35,558 nucleotides of DNA from Bifidobacterium breve (GTDB lineage Bacteria > Actinomycetota > Actinomycetes > S36-B12), in contig CAMCYV010000003.1 in the NCBI GenBank assembly GCA_945885645.1, positions 1 through 35,558 of the forward strand, read 5' to 3'. The translations under genes were made by a program, and so were the position numbers. The notes beneath the pieces are model-generated. The model did not search any database and was not told the DNA's origin. It saw only the letters and a program-made list of their open reading frames with translations. Each line of letters begins with the position of its first letter. The stretch's first letter is position 1. This document shows, one piece after another, positions 28,036 to 35,558 of this stretch.

Positions 28036-29543
28036 TTTAAGCCTCCAAATTGTTGGGAGATTGATCCTGGTTGCCACAATCCATCTTGGGCAAGCACCTG
28101 TTCAATTCCGTGCATAACGGAAAGTACCCCTAGATCAGATCCGCGGCGACCCATAACCTGCAATCCGATCGGGAATCCGTCTTGGAGTCCGCACGGCAAG
28201 CTACCTGCTGGCGTTCCGGCAATGTTTGCCGCCATCGGGAAACGGGTATGCGCCGTTGCCAGTGGTTGCGTTTCGGATCCGAGATCAACGGGTGTGAAAG
28301 TGTCAGATCCCAATGGTGGAGGCAAACACGGCAAGGTGGGCGTAAGCAGAATCGGGGTCGATGCAAATAGGTTGTCAAACCATTGTGCAAGTTGCACTCG
28401 CACCCGTAGAGCCTGAAGGTGATCCGCGGCGGACACTTTTGCTCCCGCTTCCAATAATTCGGAGACTTGTGGATCAAAAAGTTCCGGGTGTTTCATGCGA
28501 TCTCGATGAAACGCAGCAGACTCAGCCATCATCAAAATAAACCCAACAGCTTCTAATAAGTCCGGGTCTGGCCAGGGAACATCGATGACGTCAACACCAC
28601 GTTTTTGAAGTGCTCCGATCGTTGCCTCGAATGCTGTTCGCACCGAAGGGTGCATGGGCTCTAAGACCTGACGAGGAATGCCAATGGTGGCAGGAAGTCC
28701 GGCTACCAATGGTGTCGCTGGATTCGGTAATGCAGCAATAACCCTATGCATGATCGCGACATCGGACACGTTTCGTGCCATTGCACCGACGTGATCGAGT
28801 GACCAAGCAAGCACCGCAACACCATCAGTGGGGACACTTCCGTGGGAACCCATGAATCCAACGGCACCGCAGTACGAAGCGGGAATGCGGACTGAACCCG
28901 CAGTGTCAGTACCAATTGCACCGGGCACCATGCCCGCACCCAGCACTGCACCGGATCCACCTGAAGACCCTCCCGGTATTCGATCCAATTGCCACGGGTT
29001 TCGAGTTGGAGGTGTCGTACCGCCAAATGCATATTCGTGCGTTGTAGTTTTGCCAATGATGATCGCGCCAGCATCACGCAATCGAGCTATCGCGGGTGCA
29101 TCGTTGTCAACCGCGTCTGGTAAACCATGTCCGGATCCGCATAGTGTGGGCATACCATCAACGTCAACTAAGTCTTTAACGCCAATAGGGATTCCCATTA
29201 GTGGTTTGTTTGCGTTGTTGCCTGCTAGAAGTTTGTCGCACTGTTCGGCTTGCTCAACGACGTTAGGTGCGATCGTGACCCAGCCAAGAACAAGTGGATC
29301 ACGCTGATCGATTCGCTCGATGAGATCACGGACAAGTTCCTGTGCCGTGAGTGAGTCACCTGCGTATGCGGCACGTAATTGAGTAATCGACGAATCAGCT
29401 GGAGCTACTTGCTCACTGGGCTGCGCACTAACAGCAATGGGAGTCCCAACTTCATGCTGAGCAAAAGCCGCTAATCCTGGTTGAATTGAATCCTCAACGG
29501 GGATCGTATTTACCAGCTCCGTGAATTGATCGAGGATGCTCAT
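28032..29543 (-). CDS. Amidase (amidase-signature family)
   Basis: 'MGIPIGVKDLVDVDG' (Lys), 'RIPGGSSGGSGAVLGAGMVPGAIGTDTAGSVRIPASYCGAVGFMGSHG' (Ser-cisSer-Lys triad context). Start at MSILDQF (29543) gives 4-nt overlap. Confidence 0.95.
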   Translation of the reverse strand: MSILDQFTELVNTIPVEDSIQPGLAAFAQHEVGTPIAVSAQPSEQVAPADSSITQLRAAYAGDSLTAQELVRDLIERIDQRDPLVLGWVTIAPNVVEQAEQCDKLLAGNNANKPLMGIPIGVKDLVDVDGMPTLCGSGHGLPDAVDNDAPAIARLRDAGAIIIGKTTTHEYAFGGTTPPTRNPWQLDRIPGGSSGGSGAVLGAGMVPGAIGTDTAGSVRIPASYCGAVGFMGSHGSVPTDGVAVLAWSLDHVGAMARNVSDVAIMHRVIAALPNPATPLVAGLPATIGIPRQVLEPMHPSVRTAFEATIGALQKRGVDVIDVPWPDPDLLEAVGFILMMAESAAFHRDRMKHPELFDPQVSELLEAGAKVSAADHLQALRVRVQLAQWFDNLFASTPILLTPTLPCLPPPLGSDTFTPVDLGSETQPLATAHTRFPMAANIAGTPAGSLPCGLQDGFPIGLQVMGRRGSDLGVLSVMHGIEQVLAQDGLWQPGSISQQFGGLK

Positions 29544-30094
29544 GGGCTTGGCCATTGATAGCGGATGATTCCCGAATCGGATTGTGCTTCAGATTCTGAT
29601 GACTGCAGGTTATGACGCCACCGCCGATTGGTCACATCGACTTCATCGAATGCTCCGATTGATCCAATTGGTTCGATTGGGTTGATTGGGTTGTCTCCTT
29701 GCCACGGTTCACACGATGGCTTGCTCAAAGGTTCTCCCCCAGAAGTCCACCGAGGAGCACCGCCAAACCATGCCACTGCGAGAGCCCCGTGCGGGGTAAA
29801 CGTCTCTCTGCGGGTGATGCCTCCCGGCACGATGAACCCTTTCGTGGACGTCCAGGCCTGATCATCGAGAATTATTTCTCCTTCGAGGACAACAGCATGC
29901 TCAGCACAAGAGTATGTGCCAGTGCCTCGTTTCCACCCCACGGGAAACTGCACTAACAGACAACTAGCCCGCGAGTCAGGATCGGCGTGAAGGAGGTAGG
30001 TGTGAAGCGGCAGATTGGCATCAAGCACCGGGGTTTCCGCCAGTTTAGCGACCAATTCCTCCAGACTCGTCCACGAATCTCCTGGAGCATTCAT
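29540..30094 (-). CDS. Cupin-like protein
   Basis: 'LLVQFPVGWKRGTGTYSCAEHAVVLEGEIILDDQAWTSTKGFIVPGGITRRETFTPHGALAVAWFGG' cupin/ChrR-like core. Confidence 0.7.
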   Translation of the reverse strand: MNAPGDSWTSLEELVAKLAETPVLDANLPLHTYLLHADPDSRASCLLVQFPVGWKRGTGTYSCAEHAVVLEGEIILDDQAWTSTKGFIVPGGITRRETFTPHGALAVAWFGGAPRWTSGGEPLSKPSCEPWQGDNPINPIEPIGSIGAFDEVDVTNRRWRHNLQSSESEAQSDSGIIRYQWPSP

Positions 30095-30105
30095 CCTGCA
30101 AGTAT

Positions 30106-30120
30106 AAACGTCAGATATTT
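30106..30120. promoter_or_regulatory. Putative GntR operator site 4 (AAACGTCAGATATTT)
   Basis: 14/15 match in the divergent cupin-amidase/UGSC-pair intergenic region. Confidence 0.55.
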
Positions 30121-30183
30121 AATTTTATTGCGTTTTTACTCAAAGGCGACCTTCTTTGTTGCCCTCCAAACTAAACTCTGACG

Positions 30184-31188
30184 ATGCTGTGTCCGCCGCA
30201 ATGGTGTGATCCATTCCCCGGGCTGGCGCCAACCCGGCAGCGAGTCGAACAAATGCTGGGGCGAAAACTCGGATATGAAAATGAGGTCATTGCGACCTTG
30301 CCTCCATCAATGGGGCAAGCAACCTGGTCAAATATTGCCGCTAACGCGGTGATTGCAGGTTGTGCTCCCTCTGACTTTATGGCCGTCGTTGCTGCAGTGA
30401 GAGCTGTCGCACAGCCTCGTTTTTTACTCGACCAGGTGATCACCACCGTGCATGGGCTCTGGCCCATGGTTTTTCTCTCCGGTGAACCTGCTTTGGGCCC
30501 AGACCGAGACTGGGCTCGAGAAGGAGATGCCCTGTCCGGAAGCACTGGATCAGCAGCCCGCATCGCCAGGGCGCTTTCCCTCGTTCTGCGCAATATTGCG
30601 GGCGGGTCGCCCGAGACTTTTGACGCTTCCACCATGGGCCGACCCGGAAAATTAATGTTTGGATTTGCCGAAAACACCACCATGTCACCGTGGGAACCCT
30701 GGCAAGTTCGCGCTGGCTGGGCATCCGGTGATTGCATCGCGGCCACCTACGCCGCAGACTCAACTTTGTGCATTGCCGACATGGGTCACGACGATCCTGA
30801 CATTCTGTTGTCAACCATCACCGACAGCATTTCAATTCCCGGGACCTATAACGCATTTTTCCGAAAGGATCTATGGCTGCTCATGTCACCCACTCATGCT
30901 TGGATTTTTGCGGAAGCGGGATGGAGCATTGCTGACATCGCACAGGCAATCTCAGAACGAGCAACTCAACCTTATGGTCGATTGCGCGGTCGCGGACTTT
31001 TTGGATTTATCGATACGCATCAAGCACCCACGTGGTTGCGTCCAGAGCCAGGCAATACTGACTTAATCAGCATTGTCGATGACCCACGGCGCGTTCAGAT
31101 CGCTGTTGTTGGGGCGCCCACCGGTGGCTACACAACTGCAGTTTTTGGCAGTGGTGTGACTACAACGGAAAAAATCGAACATGAATAA
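30184..31188 (+). CDS. Large partner protein of UGSC-family protein (function unknown)
   Basis: 334 aa; 'WSNIAANAVIAGCAPSDFMAVVAAVRAVAQPRF', 'GSAARIARALSLVLRNIAGG', 'GRPGKLMFGFAENTTMSPWEPWQVRAG' match my recollection of a family found beside or fused to UGSC proteins; overlaps the next gene by 8 nt. Confidence 0.7.
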   Translation: MLCPPQWCDPFPGLAPTRQRVEQMLGRKLGYENEVIATLPPSMGQATWSNIAANAVIAGCAPSDFMAVVAAVRAVAQPRFLLDQVITTVHGLWPMVFLSGEPALGPDRDWAREGDALSGSTGSAARIARALSLVLRNIAGGSPETFDASTMGRPGKLMFGFAENTTMSPWEPWQVRAGWASGDCIAATYAADSTLCIADMGHDDPDILLSTITDSISIPGTYNAFFRKDLWLLMSPTHAWIFAEAGWSIADIAQAISERATQPYGRLRGRGLFGFIDTHQAPTWLRPEPGNTDLISIVDDPRRVQIAVVGAPTGGYTTAVFGSGVTTTEKIEHE

Positions 31189-31741
31189 TCACACTGATCT
31201 GATTTCCCCGATGGCTGCTGGTCAATCTCCACGGCGTAGCGCCCCACATCTACGCGAGCTTTTCGGTGAAATTGTGCTCAGCGACAGCATGCTCAACATC
31301 AACGCAGGGTGGGGTGCATTGATTCTCGATTCTATCGAGGCCGCAATTTTTGAATCAATCTCAGGTTCTACTTCACCTGTCGGTGTGTCCATTACGCGAA
31401 TTAGCCGGCCGCAAATTGGCGAGCACCGCCCGCACGAATGGATCGATCACCTTGTTGCCGATAACGTGGCAGCTGTTGTTGTCACTGCTGGGGACTGTGC
31501 GACGTGCACCTCCCGCGCACTGCGAGAATGCATCCTCGCTGAGGAGGCAGGAATCCCAGCGACCGCTGTTGTTCCTCAAGGGTTAAGCGAGATTATTCAC
31601 GCAACACTTCGGTCATGGGGAAGACCAGATCTCCGCATTGCCACTTTTGAAACACCACTTTTCGCACTTAAGCGTGACGACTTTCCCGAAGTGATGCAGT
31701 CAACGGCGACCGCTGTTATTTCAATCTTGACCTCACCCTGA
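31181..31741 (+). CDS. UGSC-family protein, cysteine-containing variant
   Basis: 'AAVVVTAGDCATCTSRALRECILAEEAGIPATAVVPQGL' aligns to the (G)D-U/C-G-S-C-T-S...E..GIP signature; codon at the Sec position is TGT (Cys). Confidence 0.78.
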   Translation: MNNHTDLISPMAAGQSPRRSAPHLRELFGEIVLSDSMLNINAGWGALILDSIEAAIFESISGSTSPVGVSITRISRPQIGEHRPHEWIDHLVADNVAAVVVTAGDCATCTSRALRECILAEEAGIPATAVVPQGLSEIIHATLRSWGRPDLRIATFETPLFALKRDDFPEVMQSTATAVISILTSP

Positions 31742-31743
31742 AT

Positions 31744-32775
31744 TTAACTTCCGGTGAGCTCTGCAATCATTTTAAGAATCTGGGTTTGACTTGCGCGAGT
31801 ATCTTCAGCAGAAAGCCCGTGTGTTGGGGGAGTGATCTTGATTGTGGTTGCAGAACCCTCATAGGCCGCGATTCTCTCCATCGCCTGATCGGGAGTGCCC
31901 GCCACGGTCAGTGCATCGACCATGTGATCAGGGACATAATCGCCGAGATAATCCGCACCGATGCCACTCCGGAATGCTTCAATAACGGTTGCTTGTTCCT
32001 TGGCCAGCCCGTGGAAATCAAAGAAGTCTTCATAGGTCTTGACCGACGCATAAAAACCAACTGTTCCCGCTGCCCAGCGGCGTGCTCGAGCACCATCGGA
32101 GTCAACGGCACATAGTGCAGAGACAACAACATCGACGCGATCTTTGGGACGTTCTGCGCGTTCCATGCCTTCGTGTAACCACGGGACGAGTTGTTCGTCC
32201 AGATAGCGTGGACTGCAGAGTTCATGGCTAATCCAGCCATCACCGATTTCGCCGACCATTTTGGTCATTGCTGGGCCCATGGCGCCTAGATAGATCGGAA
32301 TTGTGGTTCGAGCTTGAACAAATGGACGCTCATAACCGCGGATGTGCATCGGCTCATACTCGCCAGGGAGATCAATGGTCTCGCCGGTTCGGGCCGACGC
32401 GATGAAGGCCCTGATGTTGCGCACAGTTTCCCGCATGTGACCTACTGGCTTACCCCAACGCGCGTTGTGCCATAACTCATTAAGTCGTTGTACTCCTGAA
32501 CCAAGACCAAGAATAAAACGGCCCTGGGTCATTTCATCTAGATCCATAGCTTCCAGAGCCGTAACCATTGGGCTTCGAGTAAATGCGAGGACGATCGCTG
32601 TTCCCACGGTGGCCTGGTCGGTCGCCGCAGCAATAGCCGCCGCCGAAATAGTGGCGCTGCGATGTAGTTCGGGTACCCAGAGAACTTCGGCACCCGCAGC
32701 CTCCGCCGCCTGTGCAGCCGAGACCATTTCGTCCATCGTCTCGCCCCACGGGCCGTAAGTGATTTTCAGGTTCAT
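31744..32775 (-). CDS. LLM-class (luciferase-like, probably F420-dependent) oxidoreductase
   Basis: 'AAQAAEAAGAEVLWVPELHRSATISAAAIAAATDQATVGTAIVLAFTRSPMVTALEAMDLDEMTQGRFILGLGSGVQ', 'IPIYLGAMGPAMTKMVGEIGDGWI'. Confidence 0.93.
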   Translation of the reverse strand: MNLKITYGPWGETMDEMVSAAQAAEAAGAEVLWVPELHRSATISAAAIAAATDQATVGTAIVLAFTRSPMVTALEAMDLDEMTQGRFILGLGSGVQRLNELWHNARWGKPVGHMRETVRNIRAFIASARTGETIDLPGEYEPMHIRGYERPFVQARTTIPIYLGAMGPAMTKMVGEIGDGWISHELCSPRYLDEQLVPWLHEGMERAERPKDRVDVVVSALCAVDSDGARARRWAAGTVGFYASVKTYEDFFDFHGLAKEQATVIEAFRSGIGADYLGDYVPDHMVDALTVAGTPDQAMERIAAYEGSATTIKITPPTHGLSAEDTRASQTQILKMIAELTGS

Positions 32776-32824
32776 GGGATCTCTCTTTCGGGGCGTTTAA
32801 GGTCGCCGGACAATACCCACAATA

Positions 32825-32839
32825 AAACGTCTGAGGTTT
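32825..32839. promoter_or_regulatory. Putative GntR operator site 5 (AAACGTCTGAGGTTT)
   Basis: 14/15 match; 50 nt upstream of the LLM oxidoreductase start. Confidence 0.55.
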
Positions 32840-32843
32840 CCTG

Positions 32844-33767
32844 TCAACGTAGTTCGAGAATTACGCCGCTTGCTAAAACTGCTGTTGCAACAGACCCTCG
32901 CGTTGTCGGTATGGGATCAGAAACAACTACACCAAAAGTACGAAGGGCACCGATCGCTTCATCCAGGTCTGCGAAGGGCATAGGCGCGATCACGTGCGGA
33001 ATATCCGAGCTGAGCGTCGATCCACCGACGCTCTCCAATAACTCAAAACGTGCACTGCGCCGGCTTGGGCCACGCATGAGCACCATCTGAAATGCACTGT
33101 CCGGTGGCAAATCGAGTAATCTCTCAACTTCTGGGCCTGAGAATGTTTCATCCATGGCAATGTCAGCACCAAGACCCTCAACCATCGCGGCGCGAGGGGC
33201 ATCGACGGAGTCGACTACGACGACGAGCGCAATCATCTCACTGGTTTCTTCGGAGTCATCAACTCCCAGTACGCATCTATGTTGGCCCGGGATGTACTCG
33301 ACCAGTGCATGAAGCAGGCCCTGGGGCCCCTCCAACATCACCTCGGTGACTTCAAAATCTTGACCAAAGAGTGGGTACTTCTGAGGCTCAGATCGAAATG
33401 TCCAGCCAAGATCCTTGATCCGCTTCACGGTGGTCTGCATGTTTCGGACATAAAAGTCCCATGCGTATGGTCCCGGCTGATTGGGCAATCGCCCGCCATG
33501 AACGACGGGTAATTCCGGGACACTCACTATCCGAATTCCACCACCGTGCGCCCGCGGTTTTCCCAATTCGACAACTTGCAGATCTGGTCCGTTGGGAAGT
33601 TTCCACACCTGCCGCCACGGCTTCGCCGGCCACACCGATTCCGAAATCACTTCAAATCCCAGACCGTCCCGATAGAGAGCGACCGCTTCAGCGGCCGCAG
33701 GCGTGCACAATGTGACGGGATCGATACCATCGAAGACCGGATTTATAGGATTTGCTTTCTCACTCAC
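32844..33767 (-). CDS. VOC (glyoxalase/bleomycin resistance/dioxygenase) superfamily protein, two-domain
   Basis: 'PVTLCTPAAAEAVALYRDGLGFEVISESVWPAKPWRQVWKLPNGPDLQVVELG' and 'FEVTEVMLEGPQGLLHALVEYI'. Confidence 0.85.
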   Translation of the reverse strand: MSEKANPINPVFDGIDPVTLCTPAAAEAVALYRDGLGFEVISESVWPAKPWRQVWKLPNGPDLQVVELGKPRAHGGGIRIVSVPELPVVHGGRLPNQPGPYAWDFYVRNMQTTVKRIKDLGWTFRSEPQKYPLFGQDFEVTEVMLEGPQGLLHALVEYIPGQHRCVLGVDDSEETSEMIALVVVVDSVDAPRAAMVEGLGADIAMDETFSGPEVERLLDLPPDSAFQMVLMRGPSRRSARFELLESVGGSTLSSDIPHVIAPMPFADLDEAIGALRTFGVVVSDPIPTTRGSVATAVLASGVILELR

Positions 33768-33827
33768 GGCCTAAACACTACATTAGGAACATAAACACAG
33801 ACCCTTAACTTCTGAATGGAGAAAGAC

Positions 33828-34466
33828 ATGGCGCTCACCTTTAACCCTTCGAACCCCACGGCCCTGGTGGTAATTGATATGCAAAACGGCTTCTGCGATC
33901 AGAAGGGCTCTGTCGCGCAGATTGGGCTTGACATCAGTATGTGTGAAGCAGCAATTCCCAATTGCGAACGTCTTGTCGAGGCGGCGCATAAGGCTGGCGT
34001 TCAAGTGATTTACACGCGTTTCGTTTACCGAAGCGACTACACGGACGGTGGCGTAGTTGTTCAACACTTGATTCCAGCACTTGCCGAAGTGAATTCACTT
34101 GCCGAAGGAAGTTGGGATGCGGATATCATCCCAAGTCTGGTTCCCGAACCCCAAGACATCATCATCGATAAAAATCGTTACAGCGCCTTCTATGGGACTC
34201 GGTTGGAGACGTATCTCACCAGCATGGGCATACATCAACTTGTGTTGTGCGGTGTTACCACCAACATGTGCGTTGAAACAACAGCCCGTGATGCAAGTGC
34301 TCGCGACTACCACACTTTCATTGCCGGAGATGCATGCGGAGAACTCGAGCGCCACCGCCATGACGTCGCATTGCAAACACTCGGATTTGGATTTGGCGCG
34401 GTAACCACCACAGACGACATTATTAATGCATGGTCTGCGAAGAAATCAGTCGGCGCAGCCAAATAG
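33828..34466 (+). CDS. Isochorismatase-family cysteine hydrolase
   Basis: 'ALVVIDMQNGFCD' (Asp), 'IDKNRYSAFYGTRLETYL' (Lys), 'LVLCGVTTNMCVETTARDASARDYHTFIAGDACG' (Cys). GGAG lies 7 nt upstream of ATG 33828. Confidence 0.93.
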   Translation: MALTFNPSNPTALVVIDMQNGFCDQKGSVAQIGLDISMCEAAIPNCERLVEAAHKAGVQVIYTRFVYRSDYTDGGVVVQHLIPALAEVNSLAEGSWDADIIPSLVPEPQDIIIDKNRYSAFYGTRLETYLTSMGIHQLVLCGVTTNMCVETTARDASARDYHTFIAGDACGELERHRHDVALQTLGFGFGAVTTTDDIINAWSAKKSVGAAK

Positions 34467-34477
34467 CGAGCCAACGA

Positions 34478-34541
34478 ACTCGCACCTGCACAGGGGACAT
34501 ACCTAGATGTCCACTCCCCTGTACAGGTGCGAGTTGTTTTG
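34478..34541. terminator. Probable bidirectional intrinsic terminator between convergent isochorismatase and MaoC genes
   Basis: AACTCGCACCTGCACAGGGG (34478-34497) pairs with CCCCTGTACAGGTGCGAGTT (34517-34536), one non-matching position, followed by GTTTTGTT; both flanking genes point into it. Confidence 0.75.
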
Positions 34542-34556
34542 TTGTAAGTACTTACG

Positions 34557-35089
34557 TTAGGCCTGCCACTTCGGATCTATTGGCTCGGGTCGTGGAGTAC
34601 TCAGCAGGGCTGAATCTCGCTTGTGCACCATAAATGTGCGCTTGAATGAGCAAACTTCATTACCGTGTTGGTTCAGGGTACGAGTTCGGACCGTAACAAC
34701 ACCTGCGTGAGGTCGCGATGATGATTCACGCTTTTCCAAGACCAATGACTCTGACCAAATAGTGTCATCGGCGTAAACCGGATGCGTCATTTTGATTTCA
34801 TCCCAACCAAGATTCGCAATCGCGTTTTGAGTGAGATCTGTGACACTCTGACCGGATGCAATCGCCAGTGTAAGTGGCGACACAACGAGGGGCTTTCCAA
34901 ACTCGGCCTGGTTGCCATACTCCACATTGAAGTGCAGTTCATTTGTATTCATCGTTAACAAGGTGAACCAAGTGTTGTCAGTCTGTGTGATGGTTCTGCC
35001 AAGTGGGTGTTTATAGATGTCACCAACTTCGAAGTCTTCGAAGAACCGACCCTTCCACCCTTCCACATTGCGAGTGTCCACGATTTTCA
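34557..35089 (-). CDS. MaoC family dehydratase (itaconyl/mesaconyl-CoA hydratase-like)
   Basis: 'GRFFEDFEVGDIYKHPLGRTITQTDNTWFTLLTMNTNELHFNVEYGNQAEFGKPLVVSPLTLAIASGQSVTDLTQNAIANLGWDEIKMTHPVYADDTIWSESLVLEKRESSSRPHAGVVTVRT'. Start at MKIVDT (35089) preferred over 35192. Confidence 0.9.
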
Positions 35090-35125
35090 TTTCCTTCCTG
35101 GATCTATTCCACAACTGCAAATCAT

Positions 35126-35140
35126 TAATGTCTGACATTA
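35126..35140. promoter_or_regulatory. Putative GntR operator site 6 (TAATGTCTGACATTA)
   Basis: Perfect odd-centre palindrome TAATGTC-t-GACATTA; 13/15 to consensus; 37 nt upstream of the proposed MaoC start 35089. Confidence 0.55.
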
Positions 35141-35245
35141 ACCGAATTCGGTATCTCGTGCATGGTTTTTGGCCAAGTTTGGGCACCCACACTGCAAGTC
35201 AATATGACACTGGGGTGTACTAAAGGGCTATGCGAAGTGCTACAA

Positions 35246-35273
35246 GAAAATGGGCCCCCAGCCGGAGGCCCAT
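35246..35273 (-). terminator. Probable terminator downstream of tRNA-Tyr
   Basis: Plus strand ATGGGCC (35250-35256)/GGCCCAT (35267-35273); on minus strand the hairpin is followed by TTTTCTTG. Confidence 0.6.
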
Positions 35274-35284
35274 CGCCTTACACG

Positions 35285-35366
35285 TGGCAGATAGTGGATT
35301 CGAACCACTGAAGGTAAAACCGACGGATTTACAGTCCGCTCCCATTGGCCGCTCGGGCAATCTGCC
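35285..35366 (-). tRNA. tRNA-Tyr (anticodon GTA), no encoded CCA
   Basis: Reverse complement GGCAGATTGCCCGAGCGGCCAATGGGAGCGGACTGTAAATCCGTCGGTTTTACCTTCAGTGGTTCGAATCCACTATCTGCC(A): 7-bp acceptor, GTA anticodon (plus-strand TAC 35330-35332), class II long variable arm, GGTTCGAATCC T-arm. Confidence 0.95.
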
Positions 35367-35466
35367 GTAATGCCTGCCAAACAATACATGTGTCGATACT
35401 CGCGGGTGCAGTTGGTTGGCACAGGCCAAGTATTCGTTAGATTGGCCTAACGGAAAGGAATAAACC

Positions 35467-35558
35467 ATGGCGGATAGCAGTTTTGACATAGTTTCAGAGG
35501 TTGACCATCAAGAGGCCGATAACGCACTTAATCAGACGGCTAAGGAACTCTCCCAACG
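35467..35558 (+). CDS. YajQ-family protein, N-terminal fragment (runs off window)
   Basis: '[30 protein letters not shown]' matches YajQ N-terminus ([13 protein letters not shown]...T.KEL); good RBS GGAAAGGAA. Confidence 0.88.
   Translation, partial: MADSSFDIVSEVDHQEADNALNQTAKELSQ

Noticed and set aside
28828-29307. 159-aa plus-strand ORF opposite the amidase
   Set aside because: Pro/Ser/Ala-rich antisense ORF over the conserved amidase signature region.
30171-30746. 191-aa minus-strand ORF opposite the UGSC partner gene
   Set aside because: Antisense shadow of a better-supported CDS; no family features.
31496-31512. Possible selenocysteine (UGA) site in the UGSC-family gene
   Set aside because: The codon at the Sec-equivalent position is TGT, an ordinary Cys; no in-frame TGA, so no recoding is needed.
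33787-33808. Operator-like sequence ATAAACACAGACCCTTAAC between VOC and isochorismatase genes
   Set aside because: Only CAGAC and flanking A/T match; roughly half of consensus positions by hand, too weak to call.
35435-35452. CGTTAG/CTAACG hairpin just upstream of yajQ
   Set aside because: Only 6 bp stem and A/T-rich; could be chance or part of the promoter.
1-35558. CRISPR arrays, insertion sequences, integrases, prophage genes, rRNA
   Set aside because: Looked for regularly spaced repeats and for transposase/recombinase-like ORFs; none seen in sequence or ORF track.

Overview
A 35.6 kb window that reads as a dense accessory catabolic gene cluster, probably from an actinobacterium (inferred from the AceE-type E1, LLM/F420-like enzyme and CoA-pathway style; not proven). 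It ends at tRNA-Tyr(GTA) and the start of a YajQ-family gene. Main blocks: (i) an 11-gene minus-strand operon (~12190 to 246), much of it joined by 4-nt ATGA overlaps: CaiB CoA-transferase, MmgE/PrpD, a three-domain Rid protein, two short MaoC proteins, a thiolase-like protein without an obvious Cys plus a DUF35 partner, acyl-CoA dehydrogenase, CitE-like lyase, an orphan homodimeric 2-oxoacid dehydrogenase E1, and an MFS transporter; (ii) fatty-acyl/CoA enzymes (ACAD, two ECH, AMP-ligase, TesB, AhpD/CMD); (iii) a minus-strand Opp/Dpp ABC importer operon with cupin and alpha/beta hydrolase, divergent from a FadR-type GntR regulator; (iv) ACAD-amidase-cupin operon, divergent from a two-gene unit made of a UGSC-family (Cys form) protein and a large partner; (v) LLM oxidoreductase, VOC protein, isochorismatase-type hydrolase and an itaconyl/mesaconyl-CoA-hydratase-like MaoC. 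The strongest new observations are a shared 15-bp near-palindrome (AAAYGTCWGACRTTT) in front of several of these operons, suggesting one GntR regulon; a single-chain triple-Rid protein; a retro-aldol-like MaoC/MaoC/Cys-less thiolase/DUF35 module; and the UGSC pair placed in an amide-catabolism context. All calls are from reading the sequence; no database search was run.
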